Source of the DNA: Ruminiclostridium papyrosolvens C7
GTDB taxonomy: Bacteria > Bacillota > Clostridia > Acetivibrionales > DSM-1351
Length of the DNA: 64,000 nt
Reading direction: 5' to 3'
Assembly (NCBI RefSeq): GCF_000421965.1
Contig: NZ_ATAY01000063.1
Span: 186,001 to 250,000 of the forward strand
Shown one piece after another: positions 55,194-64,000 of this stretch (positions within the stretch are counted from its first letter, which is position 1; the number at the start of each line of letters is the position of its first letter). Under the pieces are notes generated by a model. The model worked only from the letters and a program-made list of their open reading frames with translations. It ran no database searches and had not been told where the DNA came from. The position numbers were made by a program, and so were the translations under genes.

Positions 55194-56015
55194 TTAAACC
55201 TCCATGCCACCAGTTTTAATTGACTTCCTTTTCTTTTCCTCTCTGTCTGAGCGTATATTTATTATAAAAAGAAGAAGCAGTACGCCTCCAAACATAAGAG
55301 TGGATAATGCGTTAATTGTTGGCTTTACCCCTGTCCTTGCCATTGAATATATGGTGATGGACAGGTTTGAAACTCCCGAACCGGTAGTAAAGTAGCTTAT
55401 GACAAAATCATCTATTGAAAGGGTTATTGCCATAAGAAATCCCGATACAATACCCGGCATTATTTCCGGTATTATTACTTTTCTAAGTGCGTATGATGAG
55501 CTTGCACCTAAATCCAAAGCTGCCTCATACAAATTTGTATTCATTTGCTTTAGCTTTGGCAAAACAGATAAAATAACATATGGTATATTAAATGTCACAT
55601 GTGCAAGAAGCATTGTTAAAAAACCCATTTGCATTTTGACAAATGTACCTATGAATACAAACATCAGCATAAGGGAAACCCCTGTAACTATGTCGGGATT
55701 CAGAACCGGCAGATAAGTCAGATTCATTACGGCGGTCTTTTTTACCTTCTTCATACTATGTATTCCTATTGCCGCCAATGTACCTATTACAACAGCAATT
55801 ACAGATGAAAGCAGAGCTATGATAATAGTATTGTAAAGAGCATCTTTTATCTGGGAGTTTCTGAACAACTCCTCATACCACTTGAAGGTAAAGCCGGTCC
55901 AGTTACCCCGGGACTTGGACTTGTTAAAGGAGAAGGCAATCAGAACTACTATGGGTAGATACATAAAAAGCAGTATCAGACCAAGATATGACTTCATTAT
56001 AACCTTTTTTACCAT
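55194..56015 (-). CDS. potC: Spermidine/putrescine ABC transporter, permease
   Basis: 273 residues. Six membrane segments and the permease EAA-type loop (LYEAALDLGASSSYALRKVIIPEIMPGI). The start overlaps potB by 7 bp with GGAGGGG upstream. Pairs with PotB to form the translocation channel. Confidence 0.92.
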   Translation of the reverse strand: MVKKVIMKSYLGLILLFMYLPIVVLIAFSFNKSKSRGNWTGFTFKWYEELFRNSQIKDALYNTIIIALLSSVIAVVIGTLAAIGIHSMKKVKKTAVMNLTYLPVLNPDIVTGVSLMLMFVFIGTFVKMQMGFLTMLLAHVTFNIPYVILSVLPKLKQMNTNLYEAALDLGASSSYALRKVIIPEIMPGIVSGFLMAITLSIDDFVISYFTTGSGVSNLSITIYSMARTGVKPTINALSTLMFGGVLLLLFIINIRSDREEKKRKSIKTGGMEV

Positions 56016-56836
56016 AGCGCTGCCCCTCCTCCCTTGTCCTCGTCAAATCTGGACATAATTGCTATGCTTATTAATATGAATATCATCATTATAATTGATA
56101 TAGCAGCGCCAAAGTTCCAATCGTACACCGTCAGGAACTGTCTCTCAATGAGATTTCCTATAAGTGTATACTGTGCACCTCCCAGCAGCTTTGATATTAC
56201 AAAGGTTGTAACTGCCGGCATAAATACCATGGTCAACCCTGACATAACCCCAGGCAGGCTCAGAGGCAAAATTACTTTCCTGAATACCGTAACCCAGTTT
56301 CCGCCCAAATCCTGTGCAGCCTCTACCAACTTGTTGTCTACTTTCATTAGTACTGAATATATGGGAAGTATCATAAATGGAAGAAAGTTATATACCATTC
56401 CCAGAACAACAGCCCCATTTGTGTACAGTATATTAATCGTCGGGAGATGAAAAAATGATAGTATAGAGTTTATTATCCCGTGCTTTTCCAGTAGTGTCAG
56501 CCATGCATATGTACGAAGCAGGAAGTTCATCCACATGGGTATTATAAAAAGCATTGACATGGTAGTCTTTTTACTGTACTCCTTACTGGCAAGTATAAGT
56601 GCAACCGGATAACCTACAATTAAACACACGAAGGTACTTAAAAGAGCCAGCCATAGCGACTTAAACAAAACGCTGAAAAATATCGGATCACAGAATCTGT
56701 AAAAATTTTGCAGTGAAAATCTGAAACCCTGCTCATCCTTTACTGTAAATCCATAAAAAAGGATCAGCAATGAAGGTATAATTATAAAAATAGCCATCCA
56801 TACAAGGTATGGATAAGACAACCACTTCTTTTTCAT
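56009..56836 (-). CDS. potB: Spermidine/putrescine ABC transporter, permease
   Basis: 275 residues, six membrane segments, EAA loop LVEAAQDLGGNWVTVFRKVILPLSLPGV. It follows potA with a 2-bp gap. Works with PotC. Confidence 0.92.
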   Translation of the reverse strand: MKKKWLSYPYLVWMAIFIIIPSLLILFYGFTVKDEQGFRFSLQNFYRFCDPIFFSVLFKSLWLALLSTFVCLIVGYPVALILASKEYSKKTTMSMLFIIPMWMNFLLRTYAWLTLLEKHGIINSILSFFHLPTINILYTNGAVVLGMVYNFLPFMILPIYSVLMKVDNKLVEAAQDLGGNWVTVFRKVILPLSLPGVMSGLTMVFMPAVTTFVISKLLGGAQYTLIGNLIERQFLTVYDWNFGAAISIIMMIFILISIAIMSRFDEDKGGGAALW

Positions 56837-56838
56837 TA

Positions 56839-57885
56839 TCAGCCCATCCTTTTCATAATATGAATATCATTGGGGTTCATTACCATGCCTACTCTTGATC
56901 CGGCCTCTACCATCTGAGTACTGTGGATTGTCCAGACATAGTCCTGTCCTTCCACCAGCATTTCATAATGAACTCCTTTAAAGGTAACTGACTTTACCAT
57001 TCCTGATATCATTCCTTTATCTTCACTGACAAGCTTAATATCTTCCGGTCGCACTACTGCATCTATTTCTTCATTCTCTGAAAAGTCTTTGTCAAGACAC
57101 TCAAAGACTCTGTTTGCAAATTCAACTGTAAAATCCTTTATCATCTTGCCTTCTATAATATTGCTCTCACCTATAAAATCAGCTACAAAAGCATTCTTAG
57201 GCTCGTTGTAAATCATCTGAGGCGTGCCTATCTGCTGTATGCTGCCTGCGTTCATAACGACTATTGTGTCGGACATTGTAAGGGCTTCTTCCTGATCATG
57301 AGTAACGTAGACAAAGGTTATACCTGTTTGTTTATGTATGTTTTTCAGCTCTATCTGCATCTCTTTGCGAAGTTTTAAATCCAAGGCCCCAAGAGGCTCA
57401 TCAAGTAATAAAACCTCCGGTTGGTTTACAAGGGCCCTTGCGATTGCAACTCTCTGTTGCTGTCCCCCTGACAAGGAATCCACAGACCTCTTCTGAAAAC
57501 CTTTAAGATTTACAAGCTCCAGCATTTCTTCAACTTTCTTGTTTATTGTGGCTTTGTCCAATTTTTTGATTTTCAGTCCAAATGCAATATTTTCATATAC
57601 ATTCATGTGAGGAAAAAGTGCATATTTTTGAAAAACTGTATTGACCTTTCTTTGATATGGAGGAAGATCATTTATCCTTTTACCTTCAAAAAAAACATCT
57701 CCGCTGTCAGGCTTTTCAAACCCGCCTATTATTCTAAGGGTCGTTGTCTTTCCGCAGCCACTTGGCCCGAGAAAGGTAATGAACTCATTTTTTAGTATGT
57801 ATAAATTGATATTATTTAGTACCTGGCTATCATCAAAACTCTTTTTAACATCCTGTAGTAATATAATTTGTTGATTTTCGCTCAT
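56839..57885 (-). CDS. potA: Spermidine/putrescine ABC transporter, ATP-binding protein
   Basis: 348 residues. Walker [10 protein letters not shown], signature LSGGQQQR, Walker [13 protein letters not shown] and switch His in [10 protein letters not shown]. The C-terminal TOBE-type regulatory domain (about 240-348) has [10 protein letters not shown]. Second gene after the XRE-cupin regulator (38-bp gap), so polyamine uptake is probably controlled by that regulator. Confidence 0.93.
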   Translation of the reverse strand: MSENQQIILLQDVKKSFDDSQVLNNINLYILKNEFITFLGPSGCGKTTTLRIIGGFEKPDSGDVFFEGKRINDLPPYQRKVNTVFQKYALFPHMNVYENIAFGLKIKKLDKATINKKVEEMLELVNLKGFQKRSVDSLSGGQQQRVAIARALVNQPEVLLLDEPLGALDLKLRKEMQIELKNIHKQTGITFVYVTHDQEEALTMSDTIVVMNAGSIQQIGTPQMIYNEPKNAFVADFIGESNIIEGKMIKDFTVEFANRVFECLDKDFSENEEIDAVVRPEDIKLVSEDKGMISGMVKSVTFKGVHYEMLVEGQDYVWTIHSTQMVEAGSRVGMVMNPNDIHIMKRMG

Positions 57886-57923
57886 TCTTTTCCTCCAACA
57901 ATTGTTACTGATTAACTTCCATC

Positions 57924-58463
57924 TTAAAAACTAGGCGGTGATGATACCCATAGAATAACGGACTGACTCTTGGCTGAATTAACTATTTTATGGGTTGTGA
58001 CAGGTTTAAAGTAGAAACATTCGCCTTTTTTTACCTTGTACTTTTGTGTACCCAGATAAACAGTTACACCTCCGCTGACAACATACCCGAATTCCTCACC
58101 ATCGTGGGGGTTGTCAAGTTCTGAACTTCCTTCCGGGTCCAGCTTTATAAGAATAGGCTCCATAGCGTTCTTCTGGGCATTTGAAACAAGCCAATGTATC
58201 ACGTAACCAGAATCCTTATCTTCTTTTGTAAAAACATCATCTTTTTTAAAAACAACCTTTTCGTTGACAGATTCATTGAAGAAGTCCTTTATATTGGTTC
58301 CCAGTGATTCCAGAATATCCATCAGGGTTGCAATTGATGGAGAAGTTAAGTCCCTCTCCAGCTGTGATATAAAGCCTTTTGACAATTCGCACCTTCCGGC
58401 AAGTTCTTCCTGTGTAAGACCATTTTTAACTCTTAGCTCTTTTATTTTTTCACCGATTTTCAT
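57924..58463 (-). CDS. XRE-cupin transcriptional regulator of the pot operon
   Basis: 179 residues. N-terminal HTH ([29 protein letters not shown]) and C-terminal cupin (about 105-178, [20 protein letters not shown] and HKIVNS). The same arrangement precedes potABCD in many Firmicutes, and it resembles PuuR-type regulators that sense polyamines or related ligands. A palindrome in its own promoter suggests autorepression and control of the whole operon. GAGGA SD. Confidence 0.88.
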   Translation of the reverse strand: MKIGEKIKELRVKNGLTQEELAGRCELSKGFISQLERDLTSPSIATLMDILESLGTNIKDFFNESVNEKVVFKKDDVFTKEDKDSGYVIHWLVSNAQKNAMEPILIKLDPEGSSELDNPHDGEEFGYVVSGGVTVYLGTQKYKVKKGECFYFKPVTTHKIVNSAKSQSVILWVSSPPSF

Positions 58464-58478
58464 TGACGTTCCTCATTT

Positions 58479-58507
58479 AGCATAAGTAAACTTTTTGTTT
58501 ACTTCAA
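58479..58507 (-). promoter_or_regulatory. Promoter and candidate operator of the XRE-pot operon
   Basis: On the minus strand TTGAAG (58507-58502), 17-bp spacer, TATGCT (58484-58479). The perfect palindrome AAGTAAAC-TTTTT-GTTTACTT (58484-58504) fills the spacer, so a bound regulator would block polymerase. The leader from this start would be very short. Confidence 0.65.
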
Positions 58508-58616
58508 TTAAACAACAAATAAATGTATATCATATTATATTATCAGTGTCAATAAAATCTAACGTTTTTTTGCATAAATATACAACATGTACTTAAAATG
58601 ATGGCTTTTTATCCAC

Positions 58617-58657
58617 TAAAAAAGCAGCTGCACGTTTTTGAATGTACAACTGCTTTA
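58617..58657 (-). terminator. Terminator of the amino-acid ABC genes
   Basis: On the minus strand AAGCAGTTGTAC pairs with GTGCAGCTGCTT (imperfect) and is followed by TTTTAG. Confidence 0.65.
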
Positions 58658-58674
58658 CACAAATTTACATCTTT

Positions 58675-59436
58675 CTATCCGATGAAACCTCTTATAAATG
58701 CTCTTGTTCTTTCTTTCTTGGGATTTGTAAATATGTCCTCCGGCTTCCCTTCTTCTACAATAACGCCGCCATCCATAAAAATAACCCTGTCTGCAACTTC
58801 TCGTGCAAAATTCATTTCATGGGTTACAACTACCATTGTCATATGTTCTTCTGCAAGCTGTCTGATAACTTTAAGCACCTCGTTTGTAAGCTGTGGGTCA
58901 AGTGCAGACGTTGGCTCATCAAAAAAAAGAACATCAGGTTTGAGTGCAAGTGCCCTTGCTATAGCTACTCTCTGACACTGGCCTCCTGACAGGTTACATG
59001 GGTATGCATTTGCTTTGTCTTCAAGTCCCATCTTTATAAGCAACTCCATGGCTGCTTTTTGGGCCTCTGCCTTGCTCACCCCCGCAACGCTTATAGGAGC
59101 GGTCATAATGTTATCCAAAACACTATAATGAGGAAAAAGATTGAAGCTCTGAAATACAAGACCTATTTTCAAACGTATCTCCCTCAGCTTCTTCTTGTCT
59201 GCATAGACAGCTCTACCTTGTGCATTGGTACAAACCATTACGTCATCCTCAACGGTAATGGAACCCATATCTACCTTCTCCAAAAGATTAATACATCTGA
59301 GCAATGTACTCTTCCCAGACCCCGATGGGCCTATTACTGCAACAACCTCGCCTTTGTTAACCTCAAATGAGATTCCTGAAAGTACGACGTTGCCATCGAA
59401 GCTTTTATATATATCTGTTGCTTTTATCATTTCCAT
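58675..59436 (-). CDS. Polar amino-acid ABC transporter, ATP-binding protein
   Basis: 253 residues. Walker [15 protein letters not shown], signature NLSGGQCQR, Walker [15 protein letters not shown] and switch His [15 protein letters not shown] are all present, as in GlnQ/HisP-type proteins. GGAGG SD. Gene order is binding protein, permease, ATPase. Confidence 0.92.
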   Translation of the reverse strand: MEMIKATDIYKSFDGNVVLSGISFEVNKGEVVAVIGPSGSGKSTLLRCINLLEKVDMGSITVEDDVMVCTNAQGRAVYADKKKLREIRLKIGLVFQSFNLFPHYSVLDNIMTAPISVAGVSKAEAQKAAMELLIKMGLEDKANAYPCNLSGGQCQRVAIARALALKPDVLFFDEPTSALDPQLTNEVLKVIRQLAEEHMTMVVVTHEMNFAREVADRVIFMDGGVIVEEGKPEDIFTNPKKERTRAFIRGFIG

Positions 59437-59465
59437 ACATTTCCTCCGGATAAATCCCTTTTTAC

Positions 59466-60098
59466 CTATCTATAGTAATTAAGCTTTTTCTCTGCAAATG
59501 AAAACGCCTGAGCCACAATAAGATTCATTACATAATAGAAGACTCCGGCAACAAACAAAGGCTGTACCGAGGATACCCTGCTGGAAGCATTTTGGGCAAC
59601 TCTGAACATTTCTTCCACACCGATTGCTGTTACAAGTGCAGTATCCTTAACAAGGGTTATTACCTCATTGCTGATAGGCGGCAATACCCTCTTAATAACC
59701 TGAGGCAAAACAATCTTAAAAAACACCTGTAGTTTCGTAAAGCCCAGAACTTCTCCTGCTTCATACTGCCCTTTAGGAATAGATTCAATTCCGCCTCTGA
59801 ATATTTCAGCAAAGTAAGCCGCATAATTAAGTATAAATGCAATAACGGCAGCAGTAAATCTCCCTACTTTAGCTTCAAAAACATAGGACGGTGCAAAATA
59901 AACAACCAGCAGCTGCAGTATTAATGGCGTTCCTCTCATTATTGAGATATAAATACTTGTAATTCCGCTAATAATTATGTTTTTTGACCTTCTACCAAAG
60001 GATATAATAAGTCCTAAAGGTATTGCAAAAATAAGCGTTAATGCAAATATTTGCAAAGAAACTACCATTCCCTCCAATAACAACAATACCAGCTTCAC
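59466..60098 (-). CDS. Polar amino-acid ABC transporter, permease
   Basis: 210 residues from a GTG codon with GAGGGG upstream. The family motif [27 protein letters not shown] and the EAA loop [24 protein letters not shown] are typical of the His/Glu/Gln/Arg permeases (TIGR01726). Probably a homodimer. A strong terminator separates it from the upstream binding-protein gene. Confidence 0.92.
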   Translation of the reverse strand: MKLVLLLLEGMVVSLQIFALTLIFAIPLGLIISFGRRSKNIIISGITSIYISIMRGTPLILQLLVVYFAPSYVFEAKVGRFTAAVIAFILNYAAYFAEIFRGGIESIPKGQYEAGEVLGFTKLQVFFKIVLPQVIKRVLPPISNEVITLVKDTALVTAIGVEEMFRVAQNASSRVSSVQPLFVAGVFYYVMNLIVAQAFSFAEKKLNYYR

Positions 60099-60227
60099 TG
60101 ATAAATCCCCTCTCCGTCATTAACTAAGCCGGGCCCTATACCCGTGCTTATCTATTTTATATTACAATAGAGCAATTTTCTACATTTATATTGCATCATT
60201 TACTGCCATTTTGCAACTATTCACCTG

Positions 60228-60264
60228 AAAAAAGGGCCGATATATGAGGTATCGGCCCTTTAAA
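60228..60264 (-). terminator. Intercistronic terminator after the binding-protein gene
   Basis: AAAGGGCCGATA pairs with TATCGGCCCTTT (12 bp) around a 7-nt loop; on the minus strand it is followed by a T-run. It lies between the substrate-binding and permease genes. Confidence 0.85.
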
Positions 60265-60304
60265 GTTTGTACATATAATCAATTTTTCTTGTAAGCCTTT
60301 ATAA

Positions 60305-61174
60305 TTACTTTACTATAATAGATATATCCTTACCAAACCATTTGTTTGATATTTCAGTTATCTTGCCGTCTTTAGCCATTGCCTTTAGGGTATCATTTAC
60401 TTTTGTCATAAGTTGAACGTCACCTTTTCTGAAACCAACTCCATACTCCTCGGCAGCCAGTGATTCATCCAATATCCTGTATTTTTCACTATTCATCTTA
60501 ATCTGATATCTTGCTACTACCTCATCCATGACAACGCCATCGGTATTGCCTGTTTTCAGGTCCATAAGACATAGTGTGTTGTCCTTGAGTTCTACTACAT
60601 CTTTAAGGGAACTTTTAAAATCAGTATTTTTATCTAATGCATCGGCAGCACTTGATTGTGCCTGAAGTGAAACTGACTTTCCTTTCAGGTCTGCCAAGGT
60701 ATTGTACTTCGAATCAGCCATTACGACAACCACCTGATTGTTTTTCATGTAAGGATCTGAAAAAAGTATATTTTGCTTTCTTTCCTCGTTAATGGAAAAA
60801 CCATTCCAGATACAATCTATGTTTCCGGTGTTCAGTTCCTGATCCTTTGACTCCCAGTTAATAGGCTGAATCGTAAGCTTTACACCCAAACGTGATGCAA
60901 CTTCCTTTGCAAGATCTATGTCATACCCTACTATATTATTGTCTTCATCTCTGAATCCCATAGGAGGAAAATTCTCATCCAAGCCCAGTACAAGCTCACC
61001 CTTTTCCTTGACCTTGTCCCATGACTGTTCAACAGCCGCAGTACTTGAAGAAGCTGTGCTTTCACCAGCTGTACTTGAACTTTTTGAAGATTCTCCCGGA
61101 GTCCCGCACCCTGAAACTAAAAATGTCAATGCCATGGCACTGGCCAAAGCCTTGATTATCCTACCTTTTTTCAC
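60305..61174 (-). CDS. Amino-acid ABC transporter, substrate-binding lipoprotein
   Basis: 289 residues from a GTG codon at 61174, chosen because GAAGGGA sits 9 nt upstream. Lipobox FLVSGCGT followed by a Ser/Thr-rich linker. The SBP family 3 sequence has LVLGLDENFPPMGFRDEDNNIVGYDIDLAKEVASRLG and IDCIWNGFSINEERK. Ligand probably a polar amino acid. Own promoter likely, since a terminator follows. Confidence 0.92.
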   Translation of the reverse strand: MKKGRIIKALASAMALTFLVSGCGTPGESSKSSSTAGESTASSSTAAVEQSWDKVKEKGELVLGLDENFPPMGFRDEDNNIVGYDIDLAKEVASRLGVKLTIQPINWESKDQELNTGNIDCIWNGFSINEERKQNILFSDPYMKNNQVVVVMADSKYNTLADLKGKSVSLQAQSSAADALDKNTDFKSSLKDVVELKDNTLCLMDLKTGNTDGVVMDEVVARYQIKMNSEKYRILDESLAAEEYGVGFRKGDVQLMTKVNDTLKAMAKDGKITEISNKWFGKDISIIVK

Positions 61175-61405
61175 AAAAACCAATCCCTTCAAATAAAATA
61201 ATGTTTTTCTTTTTTCTCTCTATTTTCGTCTTTCTTCTACATATTATTTTACGTCATAACTTTAATAAAGTAAAGTAATAAGTTAATGAATCTTATTACT
61301 TTTTTATTAACTGTAAATAAATTAATAGGATATGTTGGGTTTGTACTGCATAAATTTAAATAGTAGATACTTGTCTTTCATTAAACGGTTAAGAGGTGAC
61401 TTTAT

Positions 61406-62443
61406 TTGGCTAGAACCAAGTTCTTTAAAATAATAATGTGTTTCGGTTTAATAGTTTGTATCCTTGCCGGGTCAACTGCAATATTATTGAGAGATAACAC
61501 AGGTCAGGTGTTATCGGTGAGTAACGAGGGCTATATAAAATGGGTGGAATATAATGTACCCTATGAAGCAATGGAAAAGGCGCTAAGCATGGATGTAAAA
61601 TCCCATGAGAAACCTGTTCAGCTTCACTGGGTTGAAATGCTGGCATATATTGCTACCAAATACGGGGGAAACTTTAAAAAATATAAAGCAAAGGATTTGG
61701 ATGAACTTGCCGACAAGCTGAATCAGGGGCAGACTATGGAACAGCTCACTGCAAATATGAAGCATTACAACTATTTTTATCAGGCTTACGACGCTATCCT
61801 GGGTAACTTTGTCGGTGAATACGACATTCAGGTAAAAGACCCTGATAACAGTGAAAAGACAATCTGGCAGAAAAAGTACGGTCTAAAAGTCTTTTCTCCT
61901 ATCGCCAAAGGATACAGCTTTAGTCATTACGAAGATTTTGGCAGTAGCCGTTCTTTCGGCTTTTCCAGAAAGCACTTGGGCAACGACCTCATGGGTTCTA
62001 TAGGAACTCCTATTATGGCGGTGGAATCCGGTATTGTGGAGGTAATGGGCTGGAATATGTATGGAGGTTGGAGAATAGGCATCCGCAGCTTTGACCAGAA
62101 AAGATACTATTATTATGCGCATTTGAGAAAAGACAGGCCATTTCATGCAGACCTCTATGAAGGTAAGATTGTGAAAGCCGGAGATGTTATAGGATACCTT
62201 GGAATGACCGGCTACAGCACACGTGAAAATGTTAACAACATTACCACACCTCATCTTCATTTTGGAATGCAGCTTATTTTTGATGAATCTCAAAAAGAAA
62301 GCAATAATGAAATCTGGATTGATGTATACAATATTGTAAACCTTCTTCAAAAGAATCGTTCGGCAGTTACAAAGGACGAAGAAACCCGTGATTTCTATCG
62401 TACTTACGACATTATCGAACCGAATATGAACTACCACTTTTAA
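61406..62443 (+). CDS. Exported M23 (LytM-type) peptidase
   Basis: 345 residues from a TTG codon at 61406 with AGAGGTG 7 nt upstream. One N-terminal membrane segment or uncleaved signal (IIMCFGLIVCILAGSTAILL). The C-terminal M23 domain (about 170-320) has the zinc-binding HLGNDLMG and HLHFG motifs and the YYYAHLRKD motif. The N-terminal region is unknown. It likely cleaves cell-wall peptide bridges. The next gene, a deacetylase, is 28 bp away on the same strand. Confidence 0.9.
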   Translation: MARTKFFKIIMCFGLIVCILAGSTAILLRDNTGQVLSVSNEGYIKWVEYNVPYEAMEKALSMDVKSHEKPVQLHWVEMLAYIATKYGGNFKKYKAKDLDELADKLNQGQTMEQLTANMKHYNYFYQAYDAILGNFVGEYDIQVKDPDNSEKTIWQKKYGLKVFSPIAKGYSFSHYEDFGSSRSFGFSRKHLGNDLMGSIGTPIMAVESGIVEVMGWNMYGGWRIGIRSFDQKRYYYYAHLRKDRPFHADLYEGKIVKAGDVIGYLGMTGYSTRENVNNITTPHLHFGMQLIFDESQKESNNEIWIDVYNIVNLLQKNRSAVTKDEETRDFYRTYDIIEPNMNYHF

Positions 62444-62471
62444 AATTTTATATAAATTGGGAGGCTTTTAT

Positions 62472-63368
62472 ATGTATGAATTGTTTAATAAAAAAATAAT
62501 TAAATATATTTTACTTGTTTTTGCCGTAATTCTAATTCTGATACTACCTTTGGCTCTTATTTTGTCTGCTACAACCAGCGTTTTTGATGAGGCGCTTGAA
62601 AGCTTGGGAAAAGACAACGGAATTAAAGTACCCATAGTAATGTACCATGGGACAGTTCCAAAATCCAAGGATTTGGGCAAATTTGTGATTACTCCTGCAG
62701 AACTGGAAAGTGATATTAAATATCTGAAGAATCATGGATATACCTCTATTACAATGACGGACCTTATAAACTATGTATATAATGACGTAGAACTTCCATC
62801 CAAGCCTGTTATGTTAACCTTTGATGACGGATATTATAATAATTATATATATGCAACGCCTATTCTCAAAAACTACGATATGAAAGCCGTTATATCTGTT
62901 GTGGGAGAGTTTACGGAAGCATCCACCAGAATACCGGAAAACAATGTACAGTATTCCTACGTGACATGGGAGCAAATAAAAAACATGAATGACTCAGGTA
63001 TCTATGAGATACAAAATCATACATATAATCTTCACAAATACGGTAAAAAGAGATTGGGTGCAAAAAAGAACAGAGGCGAGTCCATTGAAGCCTACAAGAA
63101 CCTTTTGTACTCTGACGTAGGACTCCTTCAGAAAAGACTTAAGGAATCTGCAGGTATAGAGCCAAATACCTTTACATACCCCTTTGGTTATATGTGTAGT
63201 GATTCAATACCTATTTTAAAGGAAATGGGCTTTAAGGCAACTTTATCTTGCTCTGAAGGTGTTAATATCATTAACAGAAATAAAAAAGACATTCTTTACG
63301 GCTTAAAGCGGAAAAATCGTCCCCACGGAGTTTCCACAGAAAGTTTCTTTAAAAAATTCTGCCCATAG
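62472..63368 (+). CDS. Polysaccharide deacetylase (NodB family)
   Basis: 298 residues from the ATG at 62472 with GGGAGG 7 nt upstream. One membrane segment (IIKYILLVFAVILILILPLALIL) anchors it outside the cell. The NodB domain has VPIVMYHGTVP, the metal/catalytic TFDDGYYNN, and NHTYNLH supplying the metal His pair, plus FTYPFGYMCSDSI. It likely deacetylates a peptidoglycan or secondary polymer sugar. In an apparent operon with the M23 peptidase, consistent with wall remodelling. Confidence 0.9.
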   Translation: MYELFNKKIIKYILLVFAVILILILPLALILSATTSVFDEALESLGKDNGIKVPIVMYHGTVPKSKDLGKFVITPAELESDIKYLKNHGYTSITMTDLINYVYNDVELPSKPVMLTFDDGYYNNYIYATPILKNYDMKAVISVVGEFTEASTRIPENNVQYSYVTWEQIKNMNDSGIYEIQNHTYNLHKYGKKRLGAKKNRGESIEAYKNLLYSDVGLLQKRLKESAGIEPNTFTYPFGYMCSDSIPILKEMGFKATLSCSEGVNIINRNKKDILYGLKRKNRPHGVSTESFFKKFCP

Positions 63369-63445
63369 ATACCCATTTTTTCTCCAGTGGTGTATAATTA
63401 TCAAGGCAGAGACCACATTTAAAAGAATCTGGAGATTAATCACAT

Positions 63446-63715
63446 ATGAGTATTTTTGAAGCACTAATGCTTTTAAGTTTCGGTGCGGCATGGCCTGCGC
63501 AGATATACAGGTCTTATAAATCAAGGAAGACAGCAGGAAAGAGTGTTGCCTTCCTTTACATACTAATATTCGGCTACCTGTGCGGTATAACAAACAAGAT
63601 TTTATATCAAAGAGATATTGTTATGATACTTTACATAATCAACCTTGTTATGGTGTCTACAGATATCTGTCTATACTATAGGAATAAAAGGCTTGAGAAA
63701 ACAGAAAATTTATAG
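63446..63715 (+). CDS. SemiSWEET / PQ-loop small membrane protein
   Basis: 89 residues with three membrane helices. The PQ-loop motif appears as FGAAWPAQIYRSYKSRKTAGKSVAF, followed by YILIFGYLCGITNKI and a third helix. Bacterial SemiSWEETs are dimeric sugar transporters of about 90 residues, which fits. GGAG SD about 11 nt before the ATG. The stop lies inside the downstream terminator. Confidence 0.85.
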   Translation: MSIFEALMLLSFGAAWPAQIYRSYKSRKTAGKSVAFLYILIFGYLCGITNKILYQRDIVMILYIINLVMVSTDICLYYRNKRLEKTENL

Positions 63716-63731
63716 AAATTTTCTGTTTTTT
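63698..63731 (+). terminator. Terminator of the SemiSWEET gene
   Basis: AAAACAGAAAATTT pairs with AAATTTTCTGTTTT around ATAG and ends in a T-run; a 14-bp stem that overlaps the last codons. Confidence 0.88.
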
Positions 63732-63784
63732 AGGCATATTTCACTCCTAATTATGTAACCTTTTGTAGTTTTATTTAATATTAT

Positions 63785-63818
63785 ATATTGCAAAGGATTA
63801 TGTAAACCTTTGCAATAT
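63785..63818 (+). repeat. Perfect inverted repeat before a short SD-led frame
   Basis: ATATTGCAAAGG and CCTTTGCAATAT form a 12-bp perfect inverted repeat around a 10-nt loop, 2 bp before AAAGGAG. The ATG at 63836 opens only a 15-codon frame before a stop, so either a regulated leader or a broken gene follows at the window edge. Confidence 0.6.
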
Positions 63819-64000
63819 TTAAAGGAGTGAATTTTATGCCAGACGGTGACAACTATTTCCTTTACGTTCTCAACTATTGTTGACGTATTGGAGGCAGAAT
63901 CCTTCAGTTTCCAGTTTGTTGATGCCTGCTGGCACCCGGCAACTACACTTATTCCGTACAACTCTCTACAAACTCCATAATTGATATAACGCCGGGAGCA

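Noticed and set aside
63382..63434. CTCCAG/CTGGAG pairing that would hide the SemiSWEET SD
   Set aside because: A TATAAT lies between the arms, so the left arm is probably upstream of the transcription start and not in the mRNA.
63710..63961. 83-codon open frame on the minus strand at the window end
   Set aside because: It runs through a terminator and an inverted repeat, has no SD and no recognisable motif.

Overview
The window is low-GC, SD-rich clostridial DNA. Extracytoplasmic and cell-surface genes dominate: a GH43 start, a Cthe_2159-like pectin-binding beta-helix lipoprotein, SLH proteins, stalk-domain and HAF-repeat proteins. With anaerobe markers (two rubrerythrin types, a 2-enoate reductase with Fe-S cysteines) this points to an anaerobic, spore-former-type, probably plant-fibre-degrading member of the Clostridia close to Ruminiclostridium. 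The genus is an inference from gene content, not from a search. No rRNA, tRNA or CRISPR array was seen.

Layout. 1-2.8 kb: start of a GH43 enzyme and a secreted Ig/LRR/transglutaminase protein, each preceded by the same 18-bp sequence. 2.8-8.4 kb: operon of a VTC-domain protein, a DUF4956 membrane protein and the beta-helix lipoprotein, divergent from an OmpR/HisKA two-component system; both promoters carry the same 11-bp-spaced TTTAAG operator in mirror image. 8.5-19.3 kb: RlmA-type methyltransferase, two acyltransferase-3 proteins, a CcdA-type protein, an SDR, a zinc-ribbon protein, a stand-alone infC with an ATT start, a methyltransferase, an acyl-CoA synthetase-like protein and a second two-component system. 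19.4-26.4 kb: SLH protein plus a 1736-residue exported protein behind a strong promoter and a leader of about 310 nt. 26.5-28.8 kb: serC-serA. 28.8-34 kb: secreted proteins, a phosphotransferase and gene debris. 34-42 kb: reverse rubrerythrin, stalk-domain protein, CDF transporter, DUF445, EngB, MATE, second acyl-CoA synthetase-like protein. 42-45 kb: accessory patch with a decayed IS481-like transposase, an SH3 protein, a helveticin J-like bacteriocin candidate and a small secreted protein with a one-base frameshift in an A8 run. 45.4-51.7 kb: small-domain proteins, a DUF3237/esterase/2-enoate reductase operon and a soluble chemotaxis-type protein. 52-64 kb: iron alcohol dehydrogenase, rubrerythrin, XRE-cupin regulator with potABCD, a polar amino-acid ABC transporter, M23 peptidase, polysaccharide deacetylase and a SemiSWEET protein.

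The most promising less-described systems are the two-component-controlled VTC/DUF4956/beta-helix operon, the helveticin J-like locus, and the SLH/giant-protein pair. Many starts were moved inward from the longest frame because a clear GGAGG-type Shine-Dalgarno (SD) site fits the internal codon. Several genes use TTG, GTG or ATT.
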